64,000 bases of DNA from Sulfitobacter mediterraneus (lineage in GTDB: Bacteria; Pseudomonadota; Alphaproteobacteria; Rhodobacterales; Rhodobacteraceae): NCBI RefSeq assembly GCF_016801775.1, contig NZ_CP069004.1, forward strand, positions 620,001 through 684,000, in the 5' to 3' direction. The position numbers and the translations under genes were made by a program. Below, piece by piece: positions 45,558 to 54,249 of this stretch (the stretch's first letter is position 1; each line of letters starts with the position of its first letter). The notes beneath the pieces are model-generated. The model did no database searches. It saw only the letters and a list, made by a program, of their open reading frames with translations, and was not told the DNA's origin.

Positions 45558-46056
45558 TCTTGGGGAAGTTCTCCACGCGGCCCACCTCTTTGGTGTCCTC
45601 CGCGACCCGCTCAAGCAACTCGCGGCCCAGGTTCTGGTGCGCCATCTCGCGGCCCCGGAAACGCAGGGTGATTTTCACCTTGTCGCCATTGTCCAAAAAC
45701 TTGAACACATTGCGCATTTTCACATCGTAATCATTGGTGTCGGTGTTCGGGCGGAACTTGACCTCTTTGATCTCGATGATCTTTTGCTTTTTGCGTGCTT
45801 CGGCTTCGCGCTTCTGAGTCTCGTACTTGAATTTGCCAAAGTCCATGATCTTGCACACGGGCGGGTTGGCATTGGGCGAGATTTCTACCAGATCGAGCCC
45901 GGCCTCATCTGCCATTTCCATGGCGCGGGCCGGCGTCACAACGCCGACGTTTTCACCGTCAGCGCCAATCAGGCGAATTTCAGGGGAGCGGATGTTGTCA
46001 TTGACGCGCGGGCCGGTGTCACGTTGGGGCGGCGCGTTATGGGGTCTGCGAGCGAT
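45508..46056 (-). CDS. infC: translation initiation factor IF-3 (probable AUC start)
   Basis: 182 residues from the proposed ATC at 46056; the frame runs to a GTG at 46080. IF3-N domain ([38 protein letters not shown]), linker [20 protein letters not shown] and IF3-C domain ([19 protein letters not shown]) are complete. AAGGA sits 8 bases before ATC, while the GTG has no ribosome site; other Rhodobacteraceae proteins start at [11 protein letters not shown]. Non-AUG starts are how IF-3 autoregulates in other bacteria. The 3' end is repeated downstream. Confidence 0.93.
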   Translation of the reverse strand: MARRPHNAPPQRDTGPRVNDNIRSPEIRLIGADGENVGVVTPARAMEMADEAGLDLVEISPNANPPVCKIMDFGKFKYETQKREAEARKKQKIIEIKEVKFRPNTDTNDYDVKMRNVFKFLDNGDKVKITLRFRGREMAHQNLGRELLERVAEDTKEVGRVENFPKMEGRQMVMLIGPLPSK

Positions 46057-46260
46057 GGTGATTGTCCTTTGATTGTTCACTATTAGCGAGGATGTAAAGT
46101 AAACCCGCTACGGCACTACTTCAAGCGTGTAATTGCGGCGGAGGGCCGCTTCCGGCCGGAAATTCCCCTTGAACAGATGCCGCAACAGGCGCAATTGACC
46201 AAGCAGCAGCCGCAAAAGGGGATCAGCCCCCGAAAGGCGCAGGAATTATGGGGATCATAC

Positions 46261-47136
46261 ATGAGAAATGCTATTTGGATTATCGTTGCAGCCGTGATCG
46301 GCCTGGGGGGCTATATGTTGTTCTCCGGCAAGTCGCCGACCGAAGTGGCGACGGAGGCGGCTGATGCCGTAAACGCACCTGCCGCGATCGAAGCGGCCAC
46401 CGAGGCAGCAACTGCCGTGACGGACGCTGCCAGCGACGCAGTGGATGATGCCGCCGCCGCTGCAAGTGACGCAGCAGAGGCCGCAAGTGAAGCTGCCGAA
46501 GCAGCGACAGACGCGGCAGTCAATGCCGTCGATACCGCAGCCGAAGCGGCAAGTGACGCCGTGGATGCCGCGACAGAAGCCGCTGAAACCGCTACCGAAG
46601 CGGCCAGCGATGCCGCAGAAGCGGCGACAGAGACCGTAAGTGAAGCGACGGATGCCACAGCCGAAGCGGTCAGCGATGCAGCCGACACCGCCACCGAGGC
46701 TGCAACGGACACTGTTGATGCAGCCACTGACACAGCCAGCGAGGCCGCAGATACAGCGGCCGACGCGGCAACCGACGCTGCGACAGACGCAACAGAGACC
46801 GCAACCGAGGCGGCGGAAGCAACAACAGAGGCGGCCTCCGAGGCCACAGAGGCAGCGACCGATGCGGTGACCGAAACCACCGAAGCGGCAACAGATTCTG
46901 CCACTGACACTGCTGAGGCTATCAGCGAAACCGCCGAGGCGGCTGAAACGTCTATGTTGGATCAGTTGTTGAGCGTGGATGGCTTTGACTTCGAGAAGGT
47001 CAGCACCATGATCGAGGACTCCGAACTGGGCGCGGTGCAGAAAAAACTGCTGACCGAAACAGTGCGCAAGGCGCAGGACAATCCTGAACTGCTCAAAGCT
47101 GCATTGGAAAAGGTTCGCGAGGCGATGGGTCTGTAA
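46261..47136 (+). CDS. low-complexity Ala/Thr/Glu/Asp-rich membrane-anchored repeat protein
   Basis: 291 residues from ATG 46261. An N-terminal membrane helix (MRNAIWIIVAAVIGLGGYML) precedes about 205 residues made almost only of Ala, Thr, Ser, Glu, Asp and Val in degenerate repeats such as DAATEAAETATEAASDAAEA, without any Lys or Arg from about residue 25 to 230. The C-terminal 55 residues are ordinary (MLDQLLSVDGFDFEKVSTMI ... LLTETVRKAQ). The repeat region predicts a long acidic amphipathic helix, like LEA or phasin-type proteins; function unknown. Confidence 0.75.
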   Translation: MRNAIWIIVAAVIGLGGYMLFSGKSPTEVATEAADAVNAPAAIEAATEAATAVTDAASDAVDDAAAAASDAAEAASEAAEAATDAAVNAVDTAAEAASDAVDAATEAAETATEAASDAAEAATETVSEATDATAEAVSDAADTATEAATDTVDAATDTASEAADTAADAATDAATDATETATEAAEATTEAASEATEAATDAVTETTEAATDSATDTAEAISETAEAAETSMLDQLLSVDGFDFEKVSTMIEDSELGAVQKKLLTETVRKAQDNPELLKAALEKVREAMGL

Positions 47137-47159
47137 TCAGCCCCTTCACCGGAAACAAA

Positions 47160-47195
47160 AAACCGCGCCTTGGCAACAGGGCGCGGTTTCTTTTT
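47160..47195. terminator. intrinsic terminator between repeat-protein gene and fpr
   Basis: AAACCGCGCC pairs with GGCGCGGTTT (loop TTGGCAACAG), followed by CTTTTTG. It lies 24 bp after the stop of the repeat-protein gene and before the convergent end of fpr. Confidence 0.88.
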
Positions 47196-47212
47196 GTCTT
47201 TATATTAGTGGC

Positions 47213-48061
47213 TTACCCCACAAACGCCTTTTCGATCACAAAGTGTTTGGGATCTGAATTTGCCCCTTCCTCAAGGCCGAAACCTTCGAGGATCGCAAGG
47301 ATGTCCTTGTTGAAATCAAGGCTGCCGCAGACCATCGCACGGTCGGTTTCGGCATTGATCCCGTCGATCCCGAGATCGGCAAAGACCGTACCATCCTGCA
47401 ACAGCGTTGTGATCCGGCCCATCTTTGGGCTCTGCTCCCGCGTGGTTGTGGGGTAATAGCGGATCTTGTTCAGGTTCTCGGCGCCGATCAGTTCCTGCAT
47501 CAGCTCGTCTGACTTCAGCTCTTCGATCAACCGGCGGCCATACTCCAGCTCTGCCACATCGCGGCAGGTATGGGTGATCACCACCTCTTCGAATTTCTCA
47601 TAGGTCTCCGGTTCCCGCAGGAGCGAGGCAAAGGGGGCAAAGCCGGTGCCGGTGGCAAAAAACCAGATGCGCTTGCCGGGCAACAGGGCGTCATGCACCA
47701 GCGTTCCAACAGGTTTGGGGCGCAGAATGATTTCATCACCGGGCTGGATGTGCTGCAACTTGGAGGTCAACGGGCCGTCTTGCACTTTGATCGAGTAGAA
47801 CTCCAATTCTTCGTCCCACGCCGGAGAGGCGATGGAATAGGCGCGCAGTAGCGGCTTTTGTTTGCCGGTTTCGGGATGCGGATCGCCCATCAGCCCGATC
47901 ATCACAAATTCGCCCGAGCGGAACCGCAGCGAGGCCGGGCGCGTCACCCGAAAGGAAAACAACCGGTCGGTCCAGTGTTTGACGGATGTCACGGTCTGCG
48001 CATCGGGCAGGGTCGGCACGGGTTTGGCGGCGGTTTGGTTCACGGGGGTCTGCTCTGTCAT
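47213..48061 (-). CDS. fpr: ferredoxin--NADP(+) reductase
   Basis: 282 residues from ATG 48061. FAD site LLRAYSIAS, NADP site ATGTGFAPFASLLREPETY and the C-terminal EKAFVG are those of bacterial subclass I Fpr. It likely delivers NADPH electrons to the sulfite reductase encoded upstream: it is the last gene of the cys cluster, 68 bp after the DUF934 gene. A general role in ferredoxin/flavodoxin redox is also possible. Confidence 0.92.
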   Translation of the reverse strand: MTEQTPVNQTAAKPVPTLPDAQTVTSVKHWTDRLFSFRVTRPASLRFRSGEFVMIGLMGDPHPETGKQKPLLRAYSIASPAWDEELEFYSIKVQDGPLTSKLQHIQPGDEIILRPKPVGTLVHDALLPGKRIWFFATGTGFAPFASLLREPETYEKFEEVVITHTCRDVAELEYGRRLIEELKSDELMQELIGAENLNKIRYYPTTTREQSPKMGRITTLLQDGTVFADLGIDGINAETDRAMVCGSLDFNKDILAILEGFGLEEGANSDPKHFVIEKAFVG

Positions 48062-48129
48062 TATAAAATCACGCAAGCGGCGCTTGCGGCCTTGTCTTAG
48101 AAGATGAAGCCCCAAAGGGCAATTGCACG

Positions 48130-48543
48130 TCAGGTCGCAGGGGCGCCGCGCAGACGGGACTGATAATCATGGGCCTGCCAATCGGCACGGAACAACCATT
48201 GATCCGCAGGTTGGCGGGCGGCGATCTCGTCGTTGACCTCCACTTCGTCAAATCCGGAGCGCCGCGCCATCGCATATTGATCGGCCAGCAGATGCCCCTT
48301 GGCCCGCAAGCGGCCCTGATACCCGCGCAGACGCAAGGCCCGCGCAATCGTAAAGCCGCGCCCATCGGCCGAGGACGGGAAATCAATGCGGATCATCTCG
48401 ATCGAGGGGGCCAGTTCGACGCTGTTGGGATCACTGTCCGATGCCAGATCCAGCGCCACGCAATCATTTGCGGCACCTGCGCCACAGAAACCCTTGGTCC
48501 AGTCATCCGCCACGAAACCGGTGTCGTTGATCAACTGTGTCAT
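48130..48543 (-). CDS. DUF934 family protein of the sulfate-assimilation operon
   Basis: 137 residues. The family core is seen as ELAPSIEMIRIDFPSSADGRGFTIARALR and GYQGRLRAKGHLLADQYAMARRSGFDEVEV. DUF934 proteins accompany cysI/cysH in many proteobacteria and are thought to help sulfite reduction, but no mechanism is established. The ATG overlaps the cysH stop by 4 bp. Confidence 0.88.
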   Translation of the reverse strand: MTQLINDTGFVADDWTKGFCGAGAANDCVALDLASDSDPNSVELAPSIEMIRIDFPSSADGRGFTIARALRLRGYQGRLRAKGHLLADQYAMARRSGFDEVEVNDEIAARQPADQWLFRADWQAHDYQSRLRGAPAT

Positions 48544-49322
48544 GTCATATCTCCTGTGCGCACCATTTTGCCGTTCACAAAATGAATGCCGCATTCTTCT
48601 TTGTCCTGGTCGCGCCAGCGCCCCGCGCGGGCATCCTCACCCGGTGCCACCTTGGATGTGCAAGGCGCGCAGCCGATAGAGGGAAAGCCCTTGGCCACCA
48701 GCGGATGCCGGGGCAGGCGGTTTTCGTCAATGTAATCAGCCACATCCTGCGAGGACCAATAGGCCAGAGGATTGACCTTGATGCGGGCCGGGTTGTTGTC
48801 TGTTCCTGCCTCGACCTCAAAGAACTCAAGCGCCGCGCGGGTGCCGGATTGAAACCGTTTTCGTCCTGAAATCCAGCCGTCATAGCCCTCCAGCGCCGCT
48901 GCCAGCGGTCGCGTTTTGCGCAGGTCACAGCAGGCATCGGTGTCGCGCTGATGCAAGGTGCCATCCGGATCATGGGTCTCCAGATCCGCCGCCTTGATGA
49001 TCCGCACATTGTGCAGGCCCAGCCGTTCGCTGAGTTCCTGCTGGTACACCAGTGTTTCGGTGAACAGCATCTGGGTGTCGATAAACAGCACCGGCAAATC
49101 CCGTTTCACCATAGACGCCAGATGCAGCAGTGCGACCGATTCCGCGCCAAAGCTGGACACCAGCGCAAGGTTCGGCAGCACCTCGACCGCGCGGCGCAGC
49201 ACGTCCGTGGCGCTGTGATGGCGCAGGGCGGCATTCAGATGGGCCACCTCCACCTGCAGTGCATCCTCCGGCGGCAGCCGGTTCGCGTGAGGACTCACAG
49301 TCCCGATGTCATCAAGCGGCAT
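48540..49322 (-). CDS. cysH: assimilatory APS/PAPS reductase, iron-sulfur type
   Basis: 260 residues from ATG 49322, overlapping the end of cysI by 11 bp. The PP-loop is SSFGAESVALLHL, the catalytic Cys is in ECGIHF. Paired cysteines ACCDLRK and GCAPC mark the [4Fe-4S] form, which uses adenylyl sulfate (APS) rather than only PAPS. It makes sulfite for the sulfite reductase CysI. The DUF934 gene overlaps it by 4 bp. Confidence 0.93.
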   Translation of the reverse strand: MPLDDIGTVSPHANRLPPEDALQVEVAHLNAALRHHSATDVLRRAVEVLPNLALVSSFGAESVALLHLASMVKRDLPVLFIDTQMLFTETLVYQQELSERLGLHNVRIIKAADLETHDPDGTLHQRDTDACCDLRKTRPLAAALEGYDGWISGRKRFQSGTRAALEFFEVEAGTDNNPARIKVNPLAYWSSQDVADYIDENRLPRHPLVAKGFPSIGCAPCTSKVAPGEDARAGRWRDQDKEECGIHFVNGKMVRTGDMT

Positions 49323-50991
49323 TGGCCCGACTTTCCTTGCCCGCAACCTGCGGATAAAGCGCGGCCTTGAACGGCGCGAGACCGAGGCGGCGATAGGTCT
49401 GCAAGAATGTCTCTGCGGGATCATTGCGCAGATCCAGATAAGCCAGCACCACACGTTCCACCGCCGGGATGATCTCATCTGCAGAAAATCCGGGGCCAGC
49501 CCGTTCGCCAATGGTCGCATCCTCGGTGCCATCGCCGCCCAGCGTGATCTGGTAGTTTTCTACACCAGCACGGTCGAGACCCAGAATGCCGATATGGCCG
49601 ACATGGTGATGCCCGCAGGCGTTGATGCAGCCCGAAATCTTGATCTTGAGCGGGCCAACGTCATGTTCCAGCTTCAACTCGTCAAAACGGGTGGCAATCT
49701 CCTGTGCGATCGGGATCGACCGCGCGGTGGCAAGCGCGCAATAGTCCATGCCGGGGCAGGCGATGATATCAGAGATCAGACCGATGTTGGCCGTGCCCAG
49801 ACCTTCGGCCTTGAGCGCATAGTAGACCGACGGCAGATCACCGCGATGCACATGCGGAAGGATCACGTTCTGTTCGTGGCTGATGCGCAGCTCATCATGG
49901 CCATAACGTTTGGCCAATGCCGCCATCAGACGCATCTGCCGGCCCGTCGCGTCGCCGGGTGTTTTGCCGTGTGCTTTCAACGAGATAGACACGATGGCAT
50001 ATTCCGGATTGCGGTGCGCTGTCAGGTTGGTGTCGGCCCAGCTGCGGAACAGGGGATCCTGATCATAGGCGTTCAGGTAAGGCGTCTGATCCGCCGACTT
50101 GAACTCAGGCGCCCCAAAATCCGCCTCGATCCGCGCCAGCATCTGTTGATCAACGCCGGTGAACTGCGGACGGATCAGCGCATAGCGCTCGTTCACCCGC
50201 TGACGGATGTCCTCGATGCCGTTTTCATGCACGGTGATCTTGATCCGCGCCTTGTATTTGTTATCGCGGCGGCCCAGCAGGTTGTAGACGCTGACAATGG
50301 CTTCCAGTGTCGGCAGCAGGTCTTCCTGAGATACAAACTCATACAGAACCTTGCCAATCATCGGGGTCCGGCCAAGGCCACCACCAACAATCACTTCATA
50401 GCCGATCTCTTCGCCGCGTTTGACGATGCGCAGCCCGATGTCATGGGCCTTGATCACCGCACGGTCAGCGGTGTCTCCAGTGACAGCCACCTTGAACTTG
50501 CGCGGCAGAAACTGAAACTCCGGATGGTCGGTGGACCATTGGCGGATCAATTCGGCCACCGGGCGGGGATCGGCCACCTCATCTGCCGCGGCACCGGCGA
50601 AATGGTCTGCGGTCACGTTGCGGATCGTGTTGCCGGAGGTCTGGATCGCATGCAGGTTCACCTCGGCCAATGCATCCAGCATATCAGGCACATCGCGCAG
50701 TTGCGGCCAGTTATACTGGATGTTCTGGCGGGTGGTGAAATGGCCATATCCCTTGTCCCAACGCTCTGAAATCTCGGCCAGTTTCTCCATCTGGCGGCTG
50801 TTCAGCGTGCCGTAAGGGATCGCCACGCGCAGCATATAGGCATGCAGTTGCAGATAAAGACCGTTCATCAGGCGCAGGGGCTTGAATTCATCCTCGGTCA
50901 GAGACCCGTCAATGCGGCGTTCGACCTGTCCCCGGAACTGCGCGTTGCGCTCGGCCAGAAAGGCGTGATCAAATTCGGTATAGCTGTACAT
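49312..50991 (-). CDS. cysI: sulfite/nitrite reductase hemoprotein subunit
   Basis: 559 residues. Siroheme/[4Fe-4S] cysteines are in CPGMDYCALATARS... and in KIKISGCINACGHHHVGHIG (Cys-x3-Cys). Two repeated NirBD/ferredoxin-like halves. Operon position with cysG, cysH and fpr indicates assimilatory sulfite reduction to sulfide rather than nitrite use. It is coupled to the DUF2849 gene upstream by a 1-bp overlap. Confidence 0.95.
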   Translation of the reverse strand: MYSYTEFDHAFLAERNAQFRGQVERRIDGSLTEDEFKPLRLMNGLYLQLHAYMLRVAIPYGTLNSRQMEKLAEISERWDKGYGHFTTRQNIQYNWPQLRDVPDMLDALAEVNLHAIQTSGNTIRNVTADHFAGAAADEVADPRPVAELIRQWSTDHPEFQFLPRKFKVAVTGDTADRAVIKAHDIGLRIVKRGEEIGYEVIVGGGLGRTPMIGKVLYEFVSQEDLLPTLEAIVSVYNLLGRRDNKYKARIKITVHENGIEDIRQRVNERYALIRPQFTGVDQQMLARIEADFGAPEFKSADQTPYLNAYDQDPLFRSWADTNLTAHRNPEYAIVSISLKAHGKTPGDATGRQMRLMAALAKRYGHDELRISHEQNVILPHVHRGDLPSVYYALKAEGLGTANIGLISDIIACPGMDYCALATARSIPIAQEIATRFDELKLEHDVGPLKIKISGCINACGHHHVGHIGILGLDRAGVENYQITLGGDGTEDATIGERAGPGFSADEIIPAVERVVLAYLDLRNDPAETFLQTYRRLGLAPFKAALYPQVAGKESRANAA

Positions 50992-51287
50992 CAGATATGC
51001 TCCTGCTTGCCATGGACATAGTTCGAGGGGCCCGTGGCACGGAAATCCTCACGGAAATGGGTGGGGCGCGGGGTGTCGCCATCCAGCGAGACATCGGCCA
51101 GATAAACACCAACCACCAGATCCACCTGGGCGCTGGCTTCGATCATACGCAGATCGGCGTGGGCCTCATCGGTGAGGATCTCCGCGTCTTTCAGATCGCG
51201 GCTCCAGCCAGCGGCGGTTTGGTAGATCACATCGCCTTCAAGCAAGGCATTGGCGGTGACAACTTTGGGGGTGAAGGGTTTTGGCAT
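50991..51287 (-). CDS. DUF2849 domain protein
   Basis: 98 residues, family DUF2849: PFTPKVVTANALLEGDVIYQ, then WSRDLKDAEILTDEAHADL and VVGVYLADVSLDGDTPRPTH. It is tied between cysG and cysI by 1-bp overlaps on both sides, so it must be made with them. The ends of the protein resemble a small beta-rich adaptor; the role is unknown, perhaps in siroheme loading or electron delivery. Confidence 0.88.
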   Translation of the reverse strand: MPKPFTPKVVTANALLEGDVIYQTAAGWSRDLKDAEILTDEAHADLRMIEASAQVDLVVGVYLADVSLDGDTPRPTHFREDFRATGPSNYVHGKQEHI

Positions 51288-52681
51288 CAGGCCATCTCCT
51301 CAAACGGAATTTCAGTGGCGGCAATGGCGGCGGCACGCGGCGCCAGGCCATAAAAGGTCAGGGCGGGGCCGGTCATATTGGCCTTAATCAGATCATCGGG
51401 CAGGGCATTCAGAGTGGTCTCCAGAATGCATTGTTCGGGGCGGGAGGCATTTTCGATCACGGTCACAGGCGTGGCACGATCTGCGCCGTGCATGATCAAG
51501 CGGCCTTGCACAAAGCGTGCGGATTTCTTGCCCATGTAGATCGCAGCGACTTCATTCGGCCGGGCCAGCGCGGCCCAGTCATGATCGGCAAAGCCTTTCA
51601 TGTCATGGCCCGTCAGGAACCGCACAGAGGCATTGCGCCCGCGCCGCGTCAGGCTTTGACCAATGGCGGCCACAGCGGCAGAAGCCGATGTGATCCCCGG
51701 CACGATGTGCCAGCCGATGCCATGGGCATCAATCGCCTCGATCTCTTCGTCCAAACGGCCAAAGACAGTGGCATCGCCTGACTTCAGGCGCACAACCTGC
51801 GCCCCGGCCAATCCGTGCTGGACCAGCAGATCATTGATGGTTTCTTGCGATGTGGAGGGGCCAAACCCCTCTTTGCCTACGTCAATCATCAGCGCCTCGC
51901 GGCGGGCCAGTTCCAGGATTTCGGCGCTGATCAAGCGGTCATAGATCACCACATCCGCCTCGTCCAAGGCGCGGCGGGCCTTGAGTGTCAGCAATTCAGG
52001 ATCGCCCGGACCGCCACCGACAAAGGCAATGTGCCCCGCGCGCGCGGTGCGGGTCAGATGATCGTCCAAAAGGGCATCCAGCGCCGGACGTACCTCGGCT
52101 TCGCCGGCTGTCATCGCCTTGGGGCCGGTGTTGAAATAATAGTCACGCCAGAAATCGCGGCGGGCACGGCCAAAGGGCAACGCCTCGGCCATCTTGCGAA
52201 ACCCTTTGCCGATCCGCGCCAGGGTGCCAAGCGTACTGGGCAGGCGTTCTTCGAGATCGGCCTTGATGGCACGGGCCAGAACCGGCGCGGCGCCTTCGGT
52301 GCCGATTGCGATGGTTACCGGATCACGGTCCACAATGGCGGGCGTGATAAAGGCGCTGGCCTCCAGATTGTCCACCACATTGACCAGCGCGCCTTCGGCG
52401 CGGGCGATTTCGGCGGTTTCGGCGTCCAGCGCGTCATCCTCATCCGCAGCATAGAAAAGCGCTGCACCGGCGACATCTCCGGAACGGAGCGATCGCCGAT
52501 GCAACTGAAGTTTGCCCCGCGCGGCCCAAAGGTCGATCTCGGCGGCGGGGGCAGGGGAGTAAACGTGGATCTCAGCAGTGGTCTTGAGCAGGAGCCGCAG
52601 TTTGGCCAATGCCGCATCGCCGCCGCCGGACAGCACAATGCGCTGGCCGCTGGTGGCAAGAAAGATTGGGAAATGATCCAT
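51287..52681 (-). CDS. cysG: siroheme synthase (bifunctional CysG)
   Basis: 464 residues. N-terminal precorrin-2 dehydrogenase/ferrochelatase half with NAD site LSGGGDAALAKLRLLLK, then a C-terminal uroporphyrinogen-III methyltransferase half (VGGGPGDPELLTLKARRAL, VVRLKSGDATVFGR, PGITSASAAVAAIG). Together they convert uroporphyrinogen III to siroheme for the sulfite reductase. First gene of the cys operon, divergent from an Lrp-type regulator 142 bp away. Confidence 0.95.
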   Translation of the reverse strand: MDHFPIFLATSGQRIVLSGGGDAALAKLRLLLKTTAEIHVYSPAPAAEIDLWAARGKLQLHRRSLRSGDVAGAALFYAADEDDALDAETAEIARAEGALVNVVDNLEASAFITPAIVDRDPVTIAIGTEGAAPVLARAIKADLEERLPSTLGTLARIGKGFRKMAEALPFGRARRDFWRDYYFNTGPKAMTAGEAEVRPALDALLDDHLTRTARAGHIAFVGGGPGDPELLTLKARRALDEADVVIYDRLISAEILELARREALMIDVGKEGFGPSTSQETINDLLVQHGLAGAQVVRLKSGDATVFGRLDEEIEAIDAHGIGWHIVPGITSASAAVAAIGQSLTRRGRNASVRFLTGHDMKGFADHDWAALARPNEVAAIYMGKKSARFVQGRLIMHGADRATPVTVIENASRPEQCILETTLNALPDDLIKANMTGPALTFYGLAPRAAAIAATEIPFEEMA

Positions 52682-52713
52682 AACAGGCCCTGACTTCGTT
52701 TGACTTGACCCTC

Positions 52714-52738
52714 AATATAGGAAATATTCCCGATATTC
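52714..52738. promoter_or_regulatory. possible operator between cysG and Lrp-type regulator
   Basis: AT-rich patch with GGAA-ATA-TTCC at 52720-52730 and a second ATATTCC at 52733-52739 spaced about one helical turn apart. Such repeated half-sites fit an Lrp/AsnC-type regulator acting on the divergent cysG operon, but the sites are short. Confidence 0.35.
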
Positions 52739-52823
52739 CGCTAGATGCGGCGGTAGATAAGGACATTTGTTCCATACCGCAGCGCAGAAAGAACAGATAA
52801 CCGCCTGAAATGGAAAATACAGA

Positions 52824-53285
52824 ATGACTGTCCGAATTGATGAGACTGACCGGAAAATCCTGGCCGAGCTACAGCGCGACGCCAGCCAATCGCTTGATGA
52901 TATTGCCCGCAATGTCGGCTCTTCCAAGACCCCGGTGTGGAACCGGATTCGCAAATTGCGCGAGGGCGGGGTGATCGGCCAGCAGACCGTGATGCTGGAT
53001 GCCGAGGCGCTTGGGTTCGAGGCCTGTTTCTTTGTGCTGATCCGCACGTCGGAACATGAAGCAGACTGGCAAAAAGCCTTCCTCAAAGCATTGCAAGACC
53101 GGCCCGAAGTGCAAGAGGCGCACCGCCTGGCCGGTGACATCGACTATATCCTCAAGGTGCGTGTAAAGAACGCCCGCGCCTATGACGCCTTCTATCAGGC
53201 GCTGATTTCAGAGGTGCGTGTGCACAACGTGACTGCGCTTTTGTCGATGGAAGAGATCAAATCAACGGTGATGCTGCCGCTTTGA
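52824..53285 (+). CDS. Lrp/AsnC family regulator, probably controlling the cys operon
   Basis: 153 residues. N-terminal helix-turn-helix (DRKILAELQRDASQSLDDIARNVG, SKTPVWNRIRKLREGGVI) and C-terminal RAM ligand-binding domain (AHRLAGDIDYILKVRVKN). Divergent from cysG, so sulfur-related control is plausible; the effector would be an amino acid such as cysteine, by inference only. Confidence 0.9.
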   Translation: MTVRIDETDRKILAELQRDASQSLDDIARNVGSSKTPVWNRIRKLREGGVIGQQTVMLDAEALGFEACFFVLIRTSEHEADWQKAFLKALQDRPEVQEAHRLAGDIDYILKVRVKNARAYDAFYQALISEVRVHNVTALLSMEEIKSTVMLPL

Positions 53286-53389
53286 TCGGATACTGCGCCC
53301 CAGCTGACGCAGCGTCGCGGCCATAAGGGGTTGGGACGCGCCCCGCCGCGCCGTAGCGTGAGGCCAAACGCACAGCAAGGCAGGGCAAG

Positions 53390-54070
53390 ATGATGAATAT
53401 CGATCAGGCGATTCAAGAGCGCCGCTCCATTCGGGGGTTTCTGGACAAACCGGTCTCACAAGAGTTGCTGGAAGAAGTGATCGCACTGGCCAATCGCGCG
53501 CCCTCCTCGATGAACACCCAGCCCTGGCATTTGCACGTGCTGACCGGAGAACCGCTTGAGCAGGTCCGTAAAGGCAACACCGAACGGATGCTGGGCGGCG
53601 TGACCCCGACCCGCGATATCGAAGATTATGCCGCCTATGAGGGGGAACACCGCCAACGCCAGATCGAGATCGCGATTCAGCTTTTCGAGGCGATGGGGAT
53701 CGAGCGGCACGATGCAGAGCGCCGGCAGGATTGGGTCATGCGCGGCTTTCGCCAGTTTGATGCGCCGGTGTCCATCGTCGTGTGCTTCGACCGCAGCTTG
53801 CTGAACAACACGATTGCACATTTTGACACGGGTGCAATGACCTATGGATTGGTCCTTGCCGCCTGGTCCCGCGGGCTTGGCGCGGTGATCAACGGGCAGG
53901 GCATCATGCAAAGTCCCGTGGTGCATGAGGTGGCGCAGATCCCGGAAGATCAAGTTATCCTGACCTGTGTCGCACTGGGCTGGCCGGATGATGGGTTTGT
54001 TGCCAATGATGTTGTGTCACGCCGCCGCCCGGTGGAAAATGTCACAAGATTTCTGGGGTTTGATGACTGA
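53390..54070 (+). CDS. nitroreductase family flavoprotein
   Basis: 226 residues. FMN-binding pattern IQERRSIRGF near the N-terminus, then RAPSSMNTQPWHLHVLTG and the C-terminal VALGWPDDGFVANDVVSRRRP. Typically a homodimeric NAD(P)H-dependent oxidoreductase for quinones, nitro groups or enone substrates. An ATG one codon later could also start. Stand-alone gene. Confidence 0.9.
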   Translation: MMNIDQAIQERRSIRGFLDKPVSQELLEEVIALANRAPSSMNTQPWHLHVLTGEPLEQVRKGNTERMLGGVTPTRDIEDYAAYEGEHRQRQIEIAIQLFEAMGIERHDAERRQDWVMRGFRQFDAPVSIVVCFDRSLLNNTIAHFDTGAMTYGLVLAAWSRGLGAVINGQGIMQSPVVHEVAQIPEDQVILTCVALGWPDDGFVANDVVSRRRPVENVTRFLGFDD

Positions 54071-54105
54071 CGCAAGCCGTGGTGCCTGACGCCGGCGGAT
54101 AGGGG

Positions 54106-54215
54106 GCCAGCCCCCACCGCCGCTGCGCGGCGCTTCCCCCGGAGGTTTTTTGGCCAAATGAAGAGAAGGGCGCCTTTTTCTTCATTTGGCCTTAAACCTC
54201 TGGGGTCCGGGGCAA
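54106..54215. repeat. dispersed intergenic repeat, copy B, with long inverted repeat acting as bidirectional terminator
   Basis: GGGGGCCAGCCCCC hairpin, then CCCCCGGAGGTTTTTT and GGCCAAATGAAGA, as in copy A at 39307. Here GGCCAAATGAAGA (54152-54164) recurs inverted as TCTTCATTTGGCC (54179-54191), and GAGGTTT recurs as AAACCTC just outside, giving about 20-bp arms, and GGGGCAAAGCCCC follows. It lies between the convergent nitroreductase and P450 genes. Confidence 0.75.
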
Positions 54216-54249
54216 AGCCCCGGGTGTCTGCGTCATGCAGTGCCGCCTG

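Noticed and set aside
46311..46910. 199-codon minus-strand Ser/Ala/Val repeat frame
   Set aside because: Mirror image of the Ala/Thr/Glu repeat gene; only the plus-strand frame has a membrane anchor and a non-repetitive end domain.
49306..50769. 487-codon plus-strand frame opposite cysI
   Set aside because: Antisense shadow of a conserved sulfite reductase; no recognisable domain or start site.
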